Assembly (NCBI GenBank): GCA_965370435.1
Contig: CBDUUP010000158.1
Location: 1 to 9,478, forward strand
Origin: CBDUUP01 sp965370435
GTDB lineage: Bacteria; Chloroflexota; Anaerolineae; Anaerolineales; UBA11579
Length of the DNA: 9,478 nucleotides
Reading direction: 5' to 3'
A program made the position numbers and the translations under genes. Below, piece by piece: positions 1 through 6,431 of the stretch (the stretch's first letter is position 1; every line of letters begins with the position of its first letter). Below the pieces are notes generated by a model. The model made no database searches. It was given only the letters and a program-made list of their open reading frames with translations, and was not told where the DNA came from.

Positions 1-1793
1 CAGGCATTGCCAGTGTTGATATAATCGGTTCTTCCGAATTAATTGGAACCGATGAAAATATTAGCGAGACGAAAACCCAATTAAGAAACCTAATGATCTC
101 TCTTTTTGACGATTATTGCGTTGCATTACTAGATTGGCGTGGCGATGGAGGACTACTGATATTCGATCGATCAGAGGGACTAGATGACCTTGTACTTATT
201 TGCAGCAAACTCGCAAGTCTTCTTCCGTTCTTTAATGCTTCACGGGGACGATATAACTTTCTCTCTAATGATTTCATCCATCTTCGGATAGTATGCCATG
301 CGGGGAAGATTACGAACACAGGAGATCCTGAAACATTAACTGCTAATGTTATTAACCATTTAGCAAAACAAGAAAAAGAGATTGGTGTAATAGATCATGT
401 TGTTGTTACAGAGGAAGTGTATCGCGATCTATCTGATGATCTAATTTCTCGTCTTACACCCTCGCCTACTCCAAATGAAAAATTGGGCACTTATTATATA
501 TTAGATGAAAATAAAGGTTTAGCATCAATCGAATTAAACAAACACACATCAGAAAATATTCGCGCCTGGATAGCTACCTCAGTAAAACAAAAAAGGTATG
601 ATGAGTTATATATATTTTCATACACCAACGAAACTCTTTATGATTATCTAGGATCTTCTTTGCCAGGAGTAAAAATAAAAGTATTAGCTCGAAGCTGGAT
701 GGCGGAAGCAAAACAAGAAAATTATTACAACGAAAAATATAACAAGGCCTATGCAGATAAACCAAAAACCGGCGAACTTCATCGTCCTTGGTTAAAATCT
801 AAGAATATTAGGTCTATGAGTGAAATGCTCATAGATCATGAAGCCAGTGATCCCTTTAAAAATGACATGCATATACGTTTCTATGATTCTCCACCTTTAT
901 TCAAGGGAGCAATTCTAAGAAACTCAGAGACAGGAAGCTGTGCAGCACATATTGGCTTCTACGCATGGAGAGAATTCCGCCAAGAAGGAGGAACTCCATA
1001 CGTGGGAGAACATTGGTCTGGTGTTTGGCTTACGGATGATGACGGACCTCAAAAAATATTTTTAGACTATATTTTGAGTCGTTTTTGCGAATTATGGGTG
1101 AATGGGCATGAGTATGATGCATTAAAAAGATTAGATGAAGAATTTGAGGCTAACAAACTGCAAAAGAATTGCTTAGAAAAAATTTGGCAAATTGATGAAA
1201 AACCATATTTAATAGTTGTGCCAGGACGGGAAACTCCTAATCGCCCATTTACACAAGTCGCTACGGAAGATTTAATGGCACTTAGGGCAATTGAAGCCAT
1301 ATTGCTCAAGGAAAAAGTCGAAGTGAAAATCGAGGTTTTAATGGACGACCAGGAATCTGCTATCAACACATGGGAAGGACACATCATATTTATCTGTCAT
1401 CGAACTTTAAATGACGAGTTATATGAGCATCTTTACAAACAAGGGTTTCCGTATATTTTCAAAGCTCAAGAGGGAGAATATCCAAAAATCACACACAAAG
1501 ATCACGACCAAACTTTTAGTTCACCCATGGATCGTGACCCTCCAGAAAAATGGGATTATTGTGTGATTGGAAAATGTGACCTACCTACAACAGATGCTAA
1601 AATGTTTTTCATAGCAGGCCTCCATGCTATGGGAACGTGGGGTGGAGGAGATTTTCTTTCTGATATTGAAAAACTCGTAGAACTATTTAATAAAGTTGGA
1701 GATAACAATTTTGCTACGCTAATTCAATGTGATTTTGAAGTCCCAAGGCGTATAGTAAATACTACAATCGTCATGAGTCCAGAGACTTATTGA
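1..1793 (+). CDS. Multidomain protein with class III nucleotidyl-cyclase-like N-terminus (5' end outside window)
   Basis: The frame is open from the window edge, and bases 3-92 already encode the first cyclase motif (VDIIGSS, Asp at 18-20), so the ATG at 93 is internal and the true start lies to the left. Residues below count from that internal Met. A second cyclase motif is WRGDGGLLIF (15-24, metal Asp D18), followed by LRIVCHAGKI (64-73) and a VINHLAK segment (86-92) at the place of the family's catalytic Asn/Arg helix. Both metal-binding Asp are present; the usual substrate Lys is replaced by D14 and the Arg by K92. Residues about 163-340 resemble a phospholipase-D-like fold without HKD motifs (YDELYIFSYTNE, MHIRFYDSPP). 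Residues about 370-566 form an alpha/beta domain with a Gly-rich FIAGLHAMGTWGGGD segment that I cannot name. Codon use is AT-rich, unlike the neighbours. A signalling or conflict role is inferred; the cyclase resemblance is clear, the nucleotide made is unknown. Confidence 0.75.
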   Translation, partial: GIASVDIIGSSELIGTDENISETKTQLRNLMISLFDDYCVALLDWRGDGGLLIFDRSEGLDDLVLICSKLASLLPFFNASRGRYNFLSNDFIHLRIVCHAGKITNTGDPETLTANVINHLAKQEKEIGVIDHVVVTEEVYRDLSDDLISRLTPSPTPNEKLGTYYILDENKGLASIELNKHTSENIRAWIATSVKQKRYDELYIFSYTNETLYDYLGSSLPGVKIKVLARSWMAEAKQENYYNEKYNKAYADKPKTGELHRPWLKSKNIRSMSEMLIDHEASDPFKNDMHIRFYDSPPLFKGAILRNSETGSCAAHIGFYAWREFRQEGGTPYVGEHWSGVWLTDDDGPQKIFLDYILSRFCELWVNGHEYDALKRLDEEFEANKLQKNCLEKIWQIDEKPYLIVVPGRETPNRPFTQVATEDLMALRAIEAILLKEKVEVKIEVLMDDQESAINTWEGHIIFICHRTLNDELYEHLYKQGFPYIFKAQEGEYPKITHKDHDQTFSSPMDRDPPEKWDYCVIGKCDLPTTDAKMFFIAGLHAMGTWGGGDFLSDIEKLVELFNKVGDNNFATLIQCDFEVPRRIVNTTIVMSPETY

Positions 1794-1802
1794 TATTTTT
1801 TT
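1774..1802 (+). terminator. Possible weak intrinsic terminator after the cyclase-like gene
   Basis: A short stem TGAGTC/GACTTA (1774-1779 with 1784-1789, including one G-U pair) overlaps the last codons and is followed within a few bases by seven T residues (1796-1802). The stem is short and AT-rich, so it is only a candidate. Confidence 0.35.
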
Positions 1803-1861
1803 ATACTTTATATCCATTACCACAATAAATACTTTCCTCATTTCCTCTTAATTCTATTTAA

Positions 1862-1867
1862 TATAAT
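1862..1867 (+). promoter_or_regulatory. Candidate -10 box upstream of the acyl-CoA synthetase operon
   Basis: A perfect TATAAT followed by G lies about 95 bases before the synthetase start, in the only gap between the cyclase-like gene and the metabolic operon. No convincing -35 hexamer sits 16-18 bases upstream, and the region is AT-rich, so chance occurrence is possible. Confidence 0.3.
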
Positions 1868-1946
1868 GTAAGTTTTTTTGGATAGCAAGTGCTTCCATAT
1901 CTTCCCTGACATGGGGTAAAATCAATAGCAACAACCATCAATTCCA

Positions 1947-1953
1947 TGGAGGA
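1947..1953 (+). promoter_or_regulatory. Ribosome binding site of the acyl-CoA synthetase
   Basis: TGGAGGA ends 8 bases before the ATG at 1962. This strong Shine-Dalgarno match fixes the start. Confidence 0.75.
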
Positions 1954-1961
1954 TTTTTCCC

Positions 1962-3923
1962 ATGAGCGAGCAATTTGATTTTGGCGGCGAGATTGTCTGG
2001 CGGCCTACGGCTGATTACGTCGAAAATGCCAACCTCACCCGCTTCATGCGGCAGCACGACATCGGGGACTTCGATGAACTGATGCGCCGCTCCACCGAGG
2101 AGACAGCCTGGTTCACGGAGGCGGTCCTGGAGTTCCTTGACATCCGATTCTACGAACCTTACACACAAGTCGTAGACCTCTCGAAGGGGATTGCCTGGCC
2201 GAAGTGGTGCGTGGGCGGGAAGATGAATATCGTCCATAATTGCGTGGATAAGTATATGGGCACGCCAACCGAAGGCCAGACCGCCTTCATCTGGGAGGGT
2301 GAAGAAGAGGAGAGCCGAACGGTCACTTATGGCGAGTTATACCGCCAGGTCAACCAGTGCGCGAATGCTTTGCGGTCACTGGGGCTGGGCAAGGGCGACG
2401 CGGTCGGTATCTACATGCCGATGACGCCGGAGATCGTCGTCGCGCTGCTGGCTATCGCCAAGATCGGCGGGATCATCTTGCCGTTGTTCTCCGGGTATGG
2501 GGTCAGCGCGGTGGTCAACCGACTCACGGATGCGGATGCCAAGGCTCTCTTCACCGCGGATGGATTCTACCGGCGGGGCAGGCCGGTGGAGATGAAGCCC
2601 ACAGCGGACGAAGCGGTGAGCCAGGTTCCCACGCTGGAACACGTCATCGTCTTGAACCGGGCCGATCTGGCAATTCCGATGGAGCCGGGGAGGGACCATT
2701 GGTGGCACGACCTGGTTGACGAGCAATCCGAAGAGGCGGAGACGGAGGTCACCGAGGCTGAAGATGTCCTGATGGTGATCTACACCTCCGGCACCACGGG
2801 GAGGCCCAAGGGCGCGGTACACACTCATTGCGGCTTCCCGGTCAAGAGCGCACAGGATATGGCCCTGGGCACCGACGTGAAACCTGGACAGATGATCTAC
2901 TGGATGACCGACATGGGCTGGATGATGGGGCCCTGGCTGGTCTTTGGCGCGCTGCTACTGGGCAGCGCTTTCTTTATTTACGATGGCGCGCCCGATTTCC
3001 CCGGCCCCGACCGATTGTGGGCGATGGTGGAGAGACACGGAATCACCACTCTGGGCGTCTCCCCGACGCTGATCCGCTCCCTGGTGCAGCATGGCGAAGA
3101 ACCCTTCCGCAAACACGACCTCTCCTCGCTGCGGTATTTCGCCTCCACCGGGGAACCTTGGAACCCCGGCCCCTGGATGTGGCTCTATGAAACGGTTGGC
3201 GGCGGAAAACTTCCCATCATCAATTACTCCGGCGGGACGGAGATTTCCGGCGGCATTGTGATGGGCAACCCCTTGCTGCCCCTCAAGGCCTGCGCTTTCT
3301 CTGGGCCGACCCCCGGCATCGCGGCGGACGTATACGACGAGGAGGGCAACTCGGTGACTGATGAGGTGGGGGAGTTGGTGATCAAATCTCCCTGGATAGG
3401 GATGACGCGGGGATTCTGGAAAGACCCCCAACGGTACGAAGAGGTTTACTGGTCGCGCTGGCCGGAGGTTTGGGTCCACGGCGACTGGGCAGCGAAGGAT
3501 TCGGATGGCCTCTGGTACATCCTGGGGCGCTCAGACGATACTATCAAGATAGCTGGAAAGCGCCTCGGCCCGGCGGAGGTTGAGTCTATCGTCGTCCACC
3601 ACGAAGCCATCCTGGAGGCCGCCGCTATCGGCGTCCCTCACGAGATCAAGGGCAGCGAACTGGTCCTCTTCTGCGTGACCGCGCCCGGCCACACGGCCAG
3701 CGACGAACTTGCCCGTGAATTAATATCCCTGGTCATTGAGGAGATGGGCAAACCGCTGGCCCCCAAAGAAATCTATTTTGTCAACGACCTGCCCAAGACC
3801 CGCAACGCCAAGGTGATGCGGCGGATGGTGCGCTCGGCCTTTCTGGGGCAAGACCCGGGCGATACTTCCTCCCTGGTCAATCCCGAAGCCGTCGAAGAGA
3901 TCGCGAAATCGTTTAAACGTTAA
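1962..3923 (+). CDS. Acs-like acyl-CoA synthetase (AMP-forming), probably not acetate-specific
   Basis: This cytosolic enzyme converts a carboxylic acid, ATP and CoA to acyl-CoA, AMP and pyrophosphate. At 653 residues it has the length of acetyl-CoA synthetases. An Acs-type N-terminal domain covers roughly residues 1-100. The phosphate-binding motif YTSGTTGRPKG is at 274-284 and MTDMGW at 315-320. The hinge region HGDW begins at 506 and runs into DGLWYILGRSDDTIKIAGKR. The C-terminal lysine motif PKTRNAK (611-617) supplies catalytic K617. Where Acs has WWQTE, this protein has SGGTE (423-427). The Trp that restricts the acyl pocket is therefore a Gly, as in acyl-activating relatives that take larger acids. 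It heads an operon with a zinc-ribbon protein and an acyl-CoA dehydrogenase, which points to carboxylic-acid catabolism. The family is sure; the substrate is unknown. Confidence 0.93.
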   Translation: MSEQFDFGGEIVWRPTADYVENANLTRFMRQHDIGDFDELMRRSTEETAWFTEAVLEFLDIRFYEPYTQVVDLSKGIAWPKWCVGGKMNIVHNCVDKYMGTPTEGQTAFIWEGEEEESRTVTYGELYRQVNQCANALRSLGLGKGDAVGIYMPMTPEIVVALLAIAKIGGIILPLFSGYGVSAVVNRLTDADAKALFTADGFYRRGRPVEMKPTADEAVSQVPTLEHVIVLNRADLAIPMEPGRDHWWHDLVDEQSEEAETEVTEAEDVLMVIYTSGTTGRPKGAVHTHCGFPVKSAQDMALGTDVKPGQMIYWMTDMGWMMGPWLVFGALLLGSAFFIYDGAPDFPGPDRLWAMVERHGITTLGVSPTLIRSLVQHGEEPFRKHDLSSLRYFASTGEPWNPGPWMWLYETVGGGKLPIINYSGGTEISGGIVMGNPLLPLKACAFSGPTPGIAADVYDEEGNSVTDEVGELVIKSPWIGMTRGFWKDPQRYEEVYWSRWPEVWVHGDWAAKDSDGLWYILGRSDDTIKIAGKRLGPAEVESIVVHHEAILEAAAIGVPHEIKGSELVLFCVTAPGHTASDELARELISLVIEEMGKPLAPKEIYFVNDLPKTRNAKVMRRMVRSAFLGQDPGDTSSLVNPEAVEEIAKSFKR

Positions 3924-3945
3924 CACGTTTTAACGTTGAACATTC
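3910..3945. repeat. Nested palindromes and AACGTT repeats at the synthetase stop codon
   Basis: CGTTTAAACG (3910-3919) is a perfect palindrome. It overlaps an inverted repeat, AACGTTAA (3916-3923) with TTAACGTT (3930-3937), which has a 6-base loop and includes the TAA stop. Another AAC unit follows at 3939. The stem is AT-rich and lacks a T-run, so it is not a typical terminator. It could modulate or stabilise the polycistronic mRNA, or be part of a degenerate short iterated repeat. Confidence 0.5.
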
Positions 3946-3958
3946 TAACGGAGTTAAA

Positions 3959-4168
3959 ATGCCTGATTGGTGTCCCAAATGCGGCGCGATGCTGGCCGAA
4001 GGAACGGAGAGCTGCACCCGGTGCGGGGCCAAACTCGGCCCGCAAGACGAGGCCGCGCTTGACCGCTCGGCGATATTCTCTATCAGCCTGTATACGATTG
4101 GCATTTTGCTCATCCCCATCGTCATTGTCGTGTTAGTTGGCGTGTTATGTGTTTTCATCGGCCGCTAA
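3959..4168 (+). CDS. Small zinc-ribbon membrane protein
   Basis: This 69-residue protein has one N-terminal zinc ribbon with two CxxC knuckles (C5/C8 in WCPKCG and C19/C22 in CTRCG). A short charged linker follows, then a single hydrophobic helix at about residues 42-67, ending in GR. The ribbon is probably cytoplasmic and the helix a membrane anchor. A GGAG lies 5 bases before the ATG, so the start is well supported. The gene sits between the synthetase (35-base gap) and the acyl-CoA dehydrogenase (58-base gap) on the same strand, so it is probably co-transcribed. Short zinc-ribbon/transmembrane proteins of this form are common in bacteria and archaea, and most have no known function. Nothing in the sequence links it chemically to acyl-CoA metabolism. 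Confidence 0.8.
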   Translation: MPDWCPKCGAMLAEGTESCTRCGAKLGPQDEAALDRSAIFSISLYTIGILLIPIVIVVLVGVLCVFIGR

Positions 4169-4210
4169 TCAAACTCATGAATATCCAAAAATATATTTTC
4201 GATTTTTCCC

Positions 4211-4216
4211 GGAGGG
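4211..4216 (+). promoter_or_regulatory. Ribosome binding site deciding the acyl-CoA dehydrogenase start
   Basis: GGAGGG ends 10 bases before the ATG at 4227. It supports this start over an in-frame ATG at 4137, which would overlap the zinc-ribbon gene and add 30 residues unlike the family. Confidence 0.75.
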
Positions 4217-4226
4217 AAGAAACCCT

Positions 4227-5378
4227 ATGAATTTTGGTCTAAACGAAGAACAACGCATGTGGCAAGATGCGGTCCACGATTTTGTGGAGAAGGAGGTCAA
4301 ATCCAGAGTGCGGCATGTGGATGAGACCGGTGAATTCAATTGGGAGGCGGTAAACAAGATGAGGATGTTGGGATTGCGGGGGCTTAACGTGCCGGAGGAG
4401 TACGGCGGGGCCGGGGTGGACGCGATCAGCGCGGCAATAGCTGTCGAGGAGTTAGGTTGGGGGGACGGCGGCACGGCGCTATCTATCGCCGCGCATAACA
4501 GCCTGGGCTGCTGGCCGGTGGCGGCTTTTGGAAGCGATGAATTGAAAAAACGGTTCCTGCCGGGCGTCACCAGCGGAGAGGGCAAGCTGGCCGCTCTCGC
4601 CTTGACCGAGCCTGGGGCGGGATCAGACTTGAAAGGCGGGATCACCACCCGCGCGGTTATAGATGGAGATGAATGGGTACTCAATGGCGCTAAAATGTGG
4701 GTCACCAATGCCAGCGTCGCCGATTTCATCGTCACATTGGCGCGCACCGACCCAGCGGGAGGGTCAAAGTCCTTGAGCCAGATCGTCGTGCCCACCAACT
4801 CGGAAGGGCTGCACATCGGCCCGGCAGAGAAAAAATTGGGGCTGGGCGGGTCGCCTACCCACGCGGTCACCTATGAAGACGTGCGCGTGCCTTTTGATAA
4901 TCTGGTTGGGGAGGAGGGGCGAGGTTTGCAGCAAACCTTGGCGACGCTGGACGGCGGGCGCATCGGTATCGGAGCGCTGTCGGTGGGATTGGCGCAAGCT
5001 GCATTTGAGGAGGCCATCCGATACTCGAAGGAACGCGAGACATTTGGCGTGCCTATTGCCAGCCACCAGGCTATCCAATTTATGCTGGCCGACGCGGCCA
5101 CCGAGATACACGCGGCCCGGATGATGGTCTATCAGGCCGCCTGGCTCAAAGAGGAGGGACGCCCTTTCAGCAAAGAGGCGGCGATGGCCAAGCTTTTCGC
5201 CAGCGAGATGAGCGAACGGGTCTGCCGGAACGCTATCCAGATCCACGGCGGCTACGGCTACAGCCGTGAATACCCCGTCGAGCGAATCTACCGGGACACC
5301 CGGCTCATGACCCTGGGTGAAGGAACCAGTGAGATCCAACGTTTAGTGATCTCCCGCCTGGTGTTGCAATCAGCTTAA
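4227..5378 (+). CDS. Acyl-CoA dehydrogenase (FAD-dependent)
   Basis: This cytosolic flavoenzyme makes the trans-2,3 double bond in an acyl-CoA and passes electrons to electron-transfer flavoprotein. The 383-residue length is typical. The N-terminus (MNFGLNEEQRMWQDAV) is the standard helical start. Signature 1, ALTEPGAGSD, is at 125-134 and signature 2 is at 338-357 (QIHGGYGYSREYP, then VERIYRD). The catalytic base is most likely E365 in GEGTSEIQR, the position used by short-, medium- and branched-chain enzymes rather than the isovaleryl-type position. Chain length cannot be read from sequence alone. As third gene of the operon it would act on the product of the upstream acyl-CoA synthetase, directly or after further steps. 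No frameshift or missing motif is seen. Confidence 0.95.
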   Translation: MNFGLNEEQRMWQDAVHDFVEKEVKSRVRHVDETGEFNWEAVNKMRMLGLRGLNVPEEYGGAGVDAISAAIAVEELGWGDGGTALSIAAHNSLGCWPVAAFGSDELKKRFLPGVTSGEGKLAALALTEPGAGSDLKGGITTRAVIDGDEWVLNGAKMWVTNASVADFIVTLARTDPAGGSKSLSQIVVPTNSEGLHIGPAEKKLGLGGSPTHAVTYEDVRVPFDNLVGEEGRGLQQTLATLDGGRIGIGALSVGLAQAAFEEAIRYSKERETFGVPIASHQAIQFMLADAATEIHAARMMVYQAAWLKEEGRPFSKEAAMAKLFASEMSERVCRNAIQIHGGYGYSREYPVERIYRDTRLMTLGEGTSEIQRLVISRLVLQSA

Positions 5379-5411
5379 TCCATTTTCTTCCAATTGAAGC
5401 ATTCAATAATA

Positions 5412-5448
5412 AAAACCCAACACCGAGGTTGAATCGGCGTTGGGTTTT
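5412..5448. terminator. Bidirectional rho-independent terminator
   Basis: Arms 5412-5426 and 5434-5448 pair at 14 of 15 positions (the one mismatch is 5422/5438) around a 7-base loop. The right arm ends in TTTT for the + strand, and the left arm starts with AAAA after AATAAT, giving a T-run on the - strand. It lies between the convergent ends of the acyl-CoA dehydrogenase and the small membrane protein and can serve both. Confidence 0.88.
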
Positions 5449-5469
5449 CTGTTTTGAAACGAGGGCAGT

Positions 5470-5700
5470 TTATTCTTGTTTGTCTATATATCCTTTGTAG
5501 ACATAATAGACAACGACGCTCAATACCACGGTGACGAGCACAATGATCCAGTAATTGAGTTGGCCAAATATGTCTAAGGCGCTGGCGCCTGCAGCTCTGG
5601 TAATAAAATAAGCATAAACCGTAACTGCCATAATAACGATCAGATTCGTACCAAATAGCCAGAATCGCATCAGATTGAGCTGTTTTTCTTTGTCGTCCAT
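5470..5700 (-). CDS. Small two-helix membrane protein of unknown function
   Basis: This 76-residue protein has a charged N-terminus (MDDKEKQLN). A hydrophobic helix follows at about residues 13-34, then a short loop containing TRAAGASALD, a second helix at about 49-68, and a charged end (KGYIDKQE). Both termini are probably on the cytoplasmic side. The start at 5700 is chosen because GAGGAG lies 9 bases upstream; a longer in-frame ATG at 5769 would overlap the predicted -35 element. The gene has its own candidate promoter, is separated from mog by 159 bases, and ends at the bidirectional terminator, so it may be a single-gene unit. I do not recognise a named family. Confidence 0.75.
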   Translation of the reverse strand: MDDKEKQLNLMRFWLFGTNLIVIMAVTVYAYFITRAAGASALDIFGQLNYWIIVLVTVVLSVVVYYVYKGYIDKQE

Positions 5701-5709
5701 GTCGGTATT

Positions 5710-5715
5710 CTCCTC
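5710..5715 (-). promoter_or_regulatory. Ribosome binding site of the small membrane protein
   Basis: On the minus strand GAGGAG lies 9 bases before the ATG at 5700, which decides this start over the upstream ATG at 5769. Confidence 0.75.
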
Positions 5716-5740
5716 AAGAGGTAGTGGATACAGTGATTGG

Positions 5741-5769
5741 ATTTTAGCATAATGAATAATTAGATGCAA
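5741..5769 (-). promoter_or_regulatory. Extended -10 promoter of the small membrane protein gene
   Basis: Read on the minus strand, TTGCAT (5769-5764) is a partial -35 element. After a 17-base spacer comes TAAAAT (5746-5741), preceded by TGC to make an extended -10 element. This would start transcription about 30 bases before the ATG at 5700 and well after the mog stop. Confidence 0.55.
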
Positions 5770-5859
5770 TTGGTTTTCTATACGAAATTGTAAGTTTGCA
5801 GTATCGAAATGGGATAGAAATTCAATATGAAAAGCTATCCTATGCTAATAAATATCGAC

Positions 5860-6366
5860 TTATTCAATAGTACGATGCCCCGCTTCAGACTCTGGGTCTT
5901 CGCGGAGCAACTGCACTGCGTGAGGGAGAACGGGCAGCAAGACGGCCAGATTTTCCAAGGCCGCTTTGGGGCTGCCAGGCAGGTTGATAATGAGGGTTCG
6001 ACCACGGATACCCGCTGCGGCTCTGGAGAGGGAGGCGTGGGGGGTGATCTTTAGACTTGCGGCGCGCATTGCTTCTGCCAGGCCGGGAGCCATCCTCTCT
6101 ATAATGGCCTGGGTTGCTTCGGGAGTCACATCCCGGGGGGCGAATCCGGTTCCGCCGGTGGTGAGCAGAATGTCTAATGCGCCAGAATCAGCCCAGGCAG
6201 AAAGCTCATCTCGGAGGGTAAGCAAATCATCGGGGAGTATGGCGGTTCGAACGACCTCCCAACCTTCAGCCTCAACTGCCTCAACTAGCGCGGGGCCGGA
6301 GAGGTCGGGGCGCTCTCCACGGGAGGAGCGGTCGGATACGGTGAGGATGCCAAAGCGGATGGACAT
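5860..6366 (-). CDS. mog: Molybdopterin adenylyltransferase, MogA/MoaB family
   Basis: This enzyme adenylates molybdopterin to MPT-AMP with ATP, the step before molybdate insertion in molybdenum cofactor synthesis. The 168-residue length fits a stand-alone MogA/MoaB fold. The N-terminus FGILTVSDRSSRGERPDLSG (5-24), the core TTGGTGFAPRDVTPEAT (69-85) with the acidic RD pair, and NLPGSPKA (128-135) are all intact. The stretch with MAPGLAEAMR and SLSRAAAGIRG follows the MogA pattern closely. No Shine-Dalgarno is visible: the ATG directly follows a run of C on the coding strand and a tandem heptamer array. No other moco gene is in the window, so this gene stands apart from a pathway cluster. The family is sure; the choice of MogA over MoaB naming is less so. 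Confidence 0.93.
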   Translation of the reverse strand: MSIRFGILTVSDRSSRGERPDLSGPALVEAVEAEGWEVVRTAILPDDLLTLRDELSAWADSGALDILLTTGGTGFAPRDVTPEATQAIIERMAPGLAEAMRAASLKITPHASLSRAAAGIRGRTLIINLPGSPKAALENLAVLLPVLPHAVQLLREDPESEAGHRTIE

Positions 6367-6375
6367 GGGGGGATT

Positions 6376-6417
6376 CAGTTGTCAGTAGGCAGTTGTCAGT
6401 GGGCAGTGAACAGTGGG
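6376..6417. repeat. Six tandem heptamers CAGTNNN
   Basis: Six consecutive 7-base units start at 6376, 6383, 6390, 6397, 6404 and 6411, each beginning CAGT with variable last three bases (TGT, AGG, TGT, GGG, GAA, GGG). Read on the minus strand the shared core is ACTG. The array fills most of the 65-base gap between the GNAT stop and the mog start. It resembles the short iterated heptamers found between genes in some bacteria. Confidence 0.85.
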
Positions 6418-6431
6418 AAATAATTATTGAC

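Noticed and set aside
93..95. ATG at 93 as the real start of the cyclase-like gene.
   Set aside because: The frame is open to the left edge, and codons 3-92 encode the first conserved cyclase motif, so this Met is internal.
2376..2828. Long open frames opposite and in other frames of the synthetase and dehydrogenase (for example 2376-2828, 2955-3479 and 4764-5339 on the minus strand).
   Set aside because: They lie wholly inside well-supported genes, show low-complexity Arg/Pro/Gly-rich translations and have no recognisable motifs.
4137..4226. Longer N-terminus for the acyl-CoA dehydrogenase.
   Set aside because: It overlaps the zinc-ribbon gene, adds residues unlike the family, and a strong ribosome binding site precedes the ATG at 4227.
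6376..6417. The heptamer array as a CRISPR fragment.
   Set aside because: The units are 7 bases with no long repeat and spacer pattern and no cas genes nearby.
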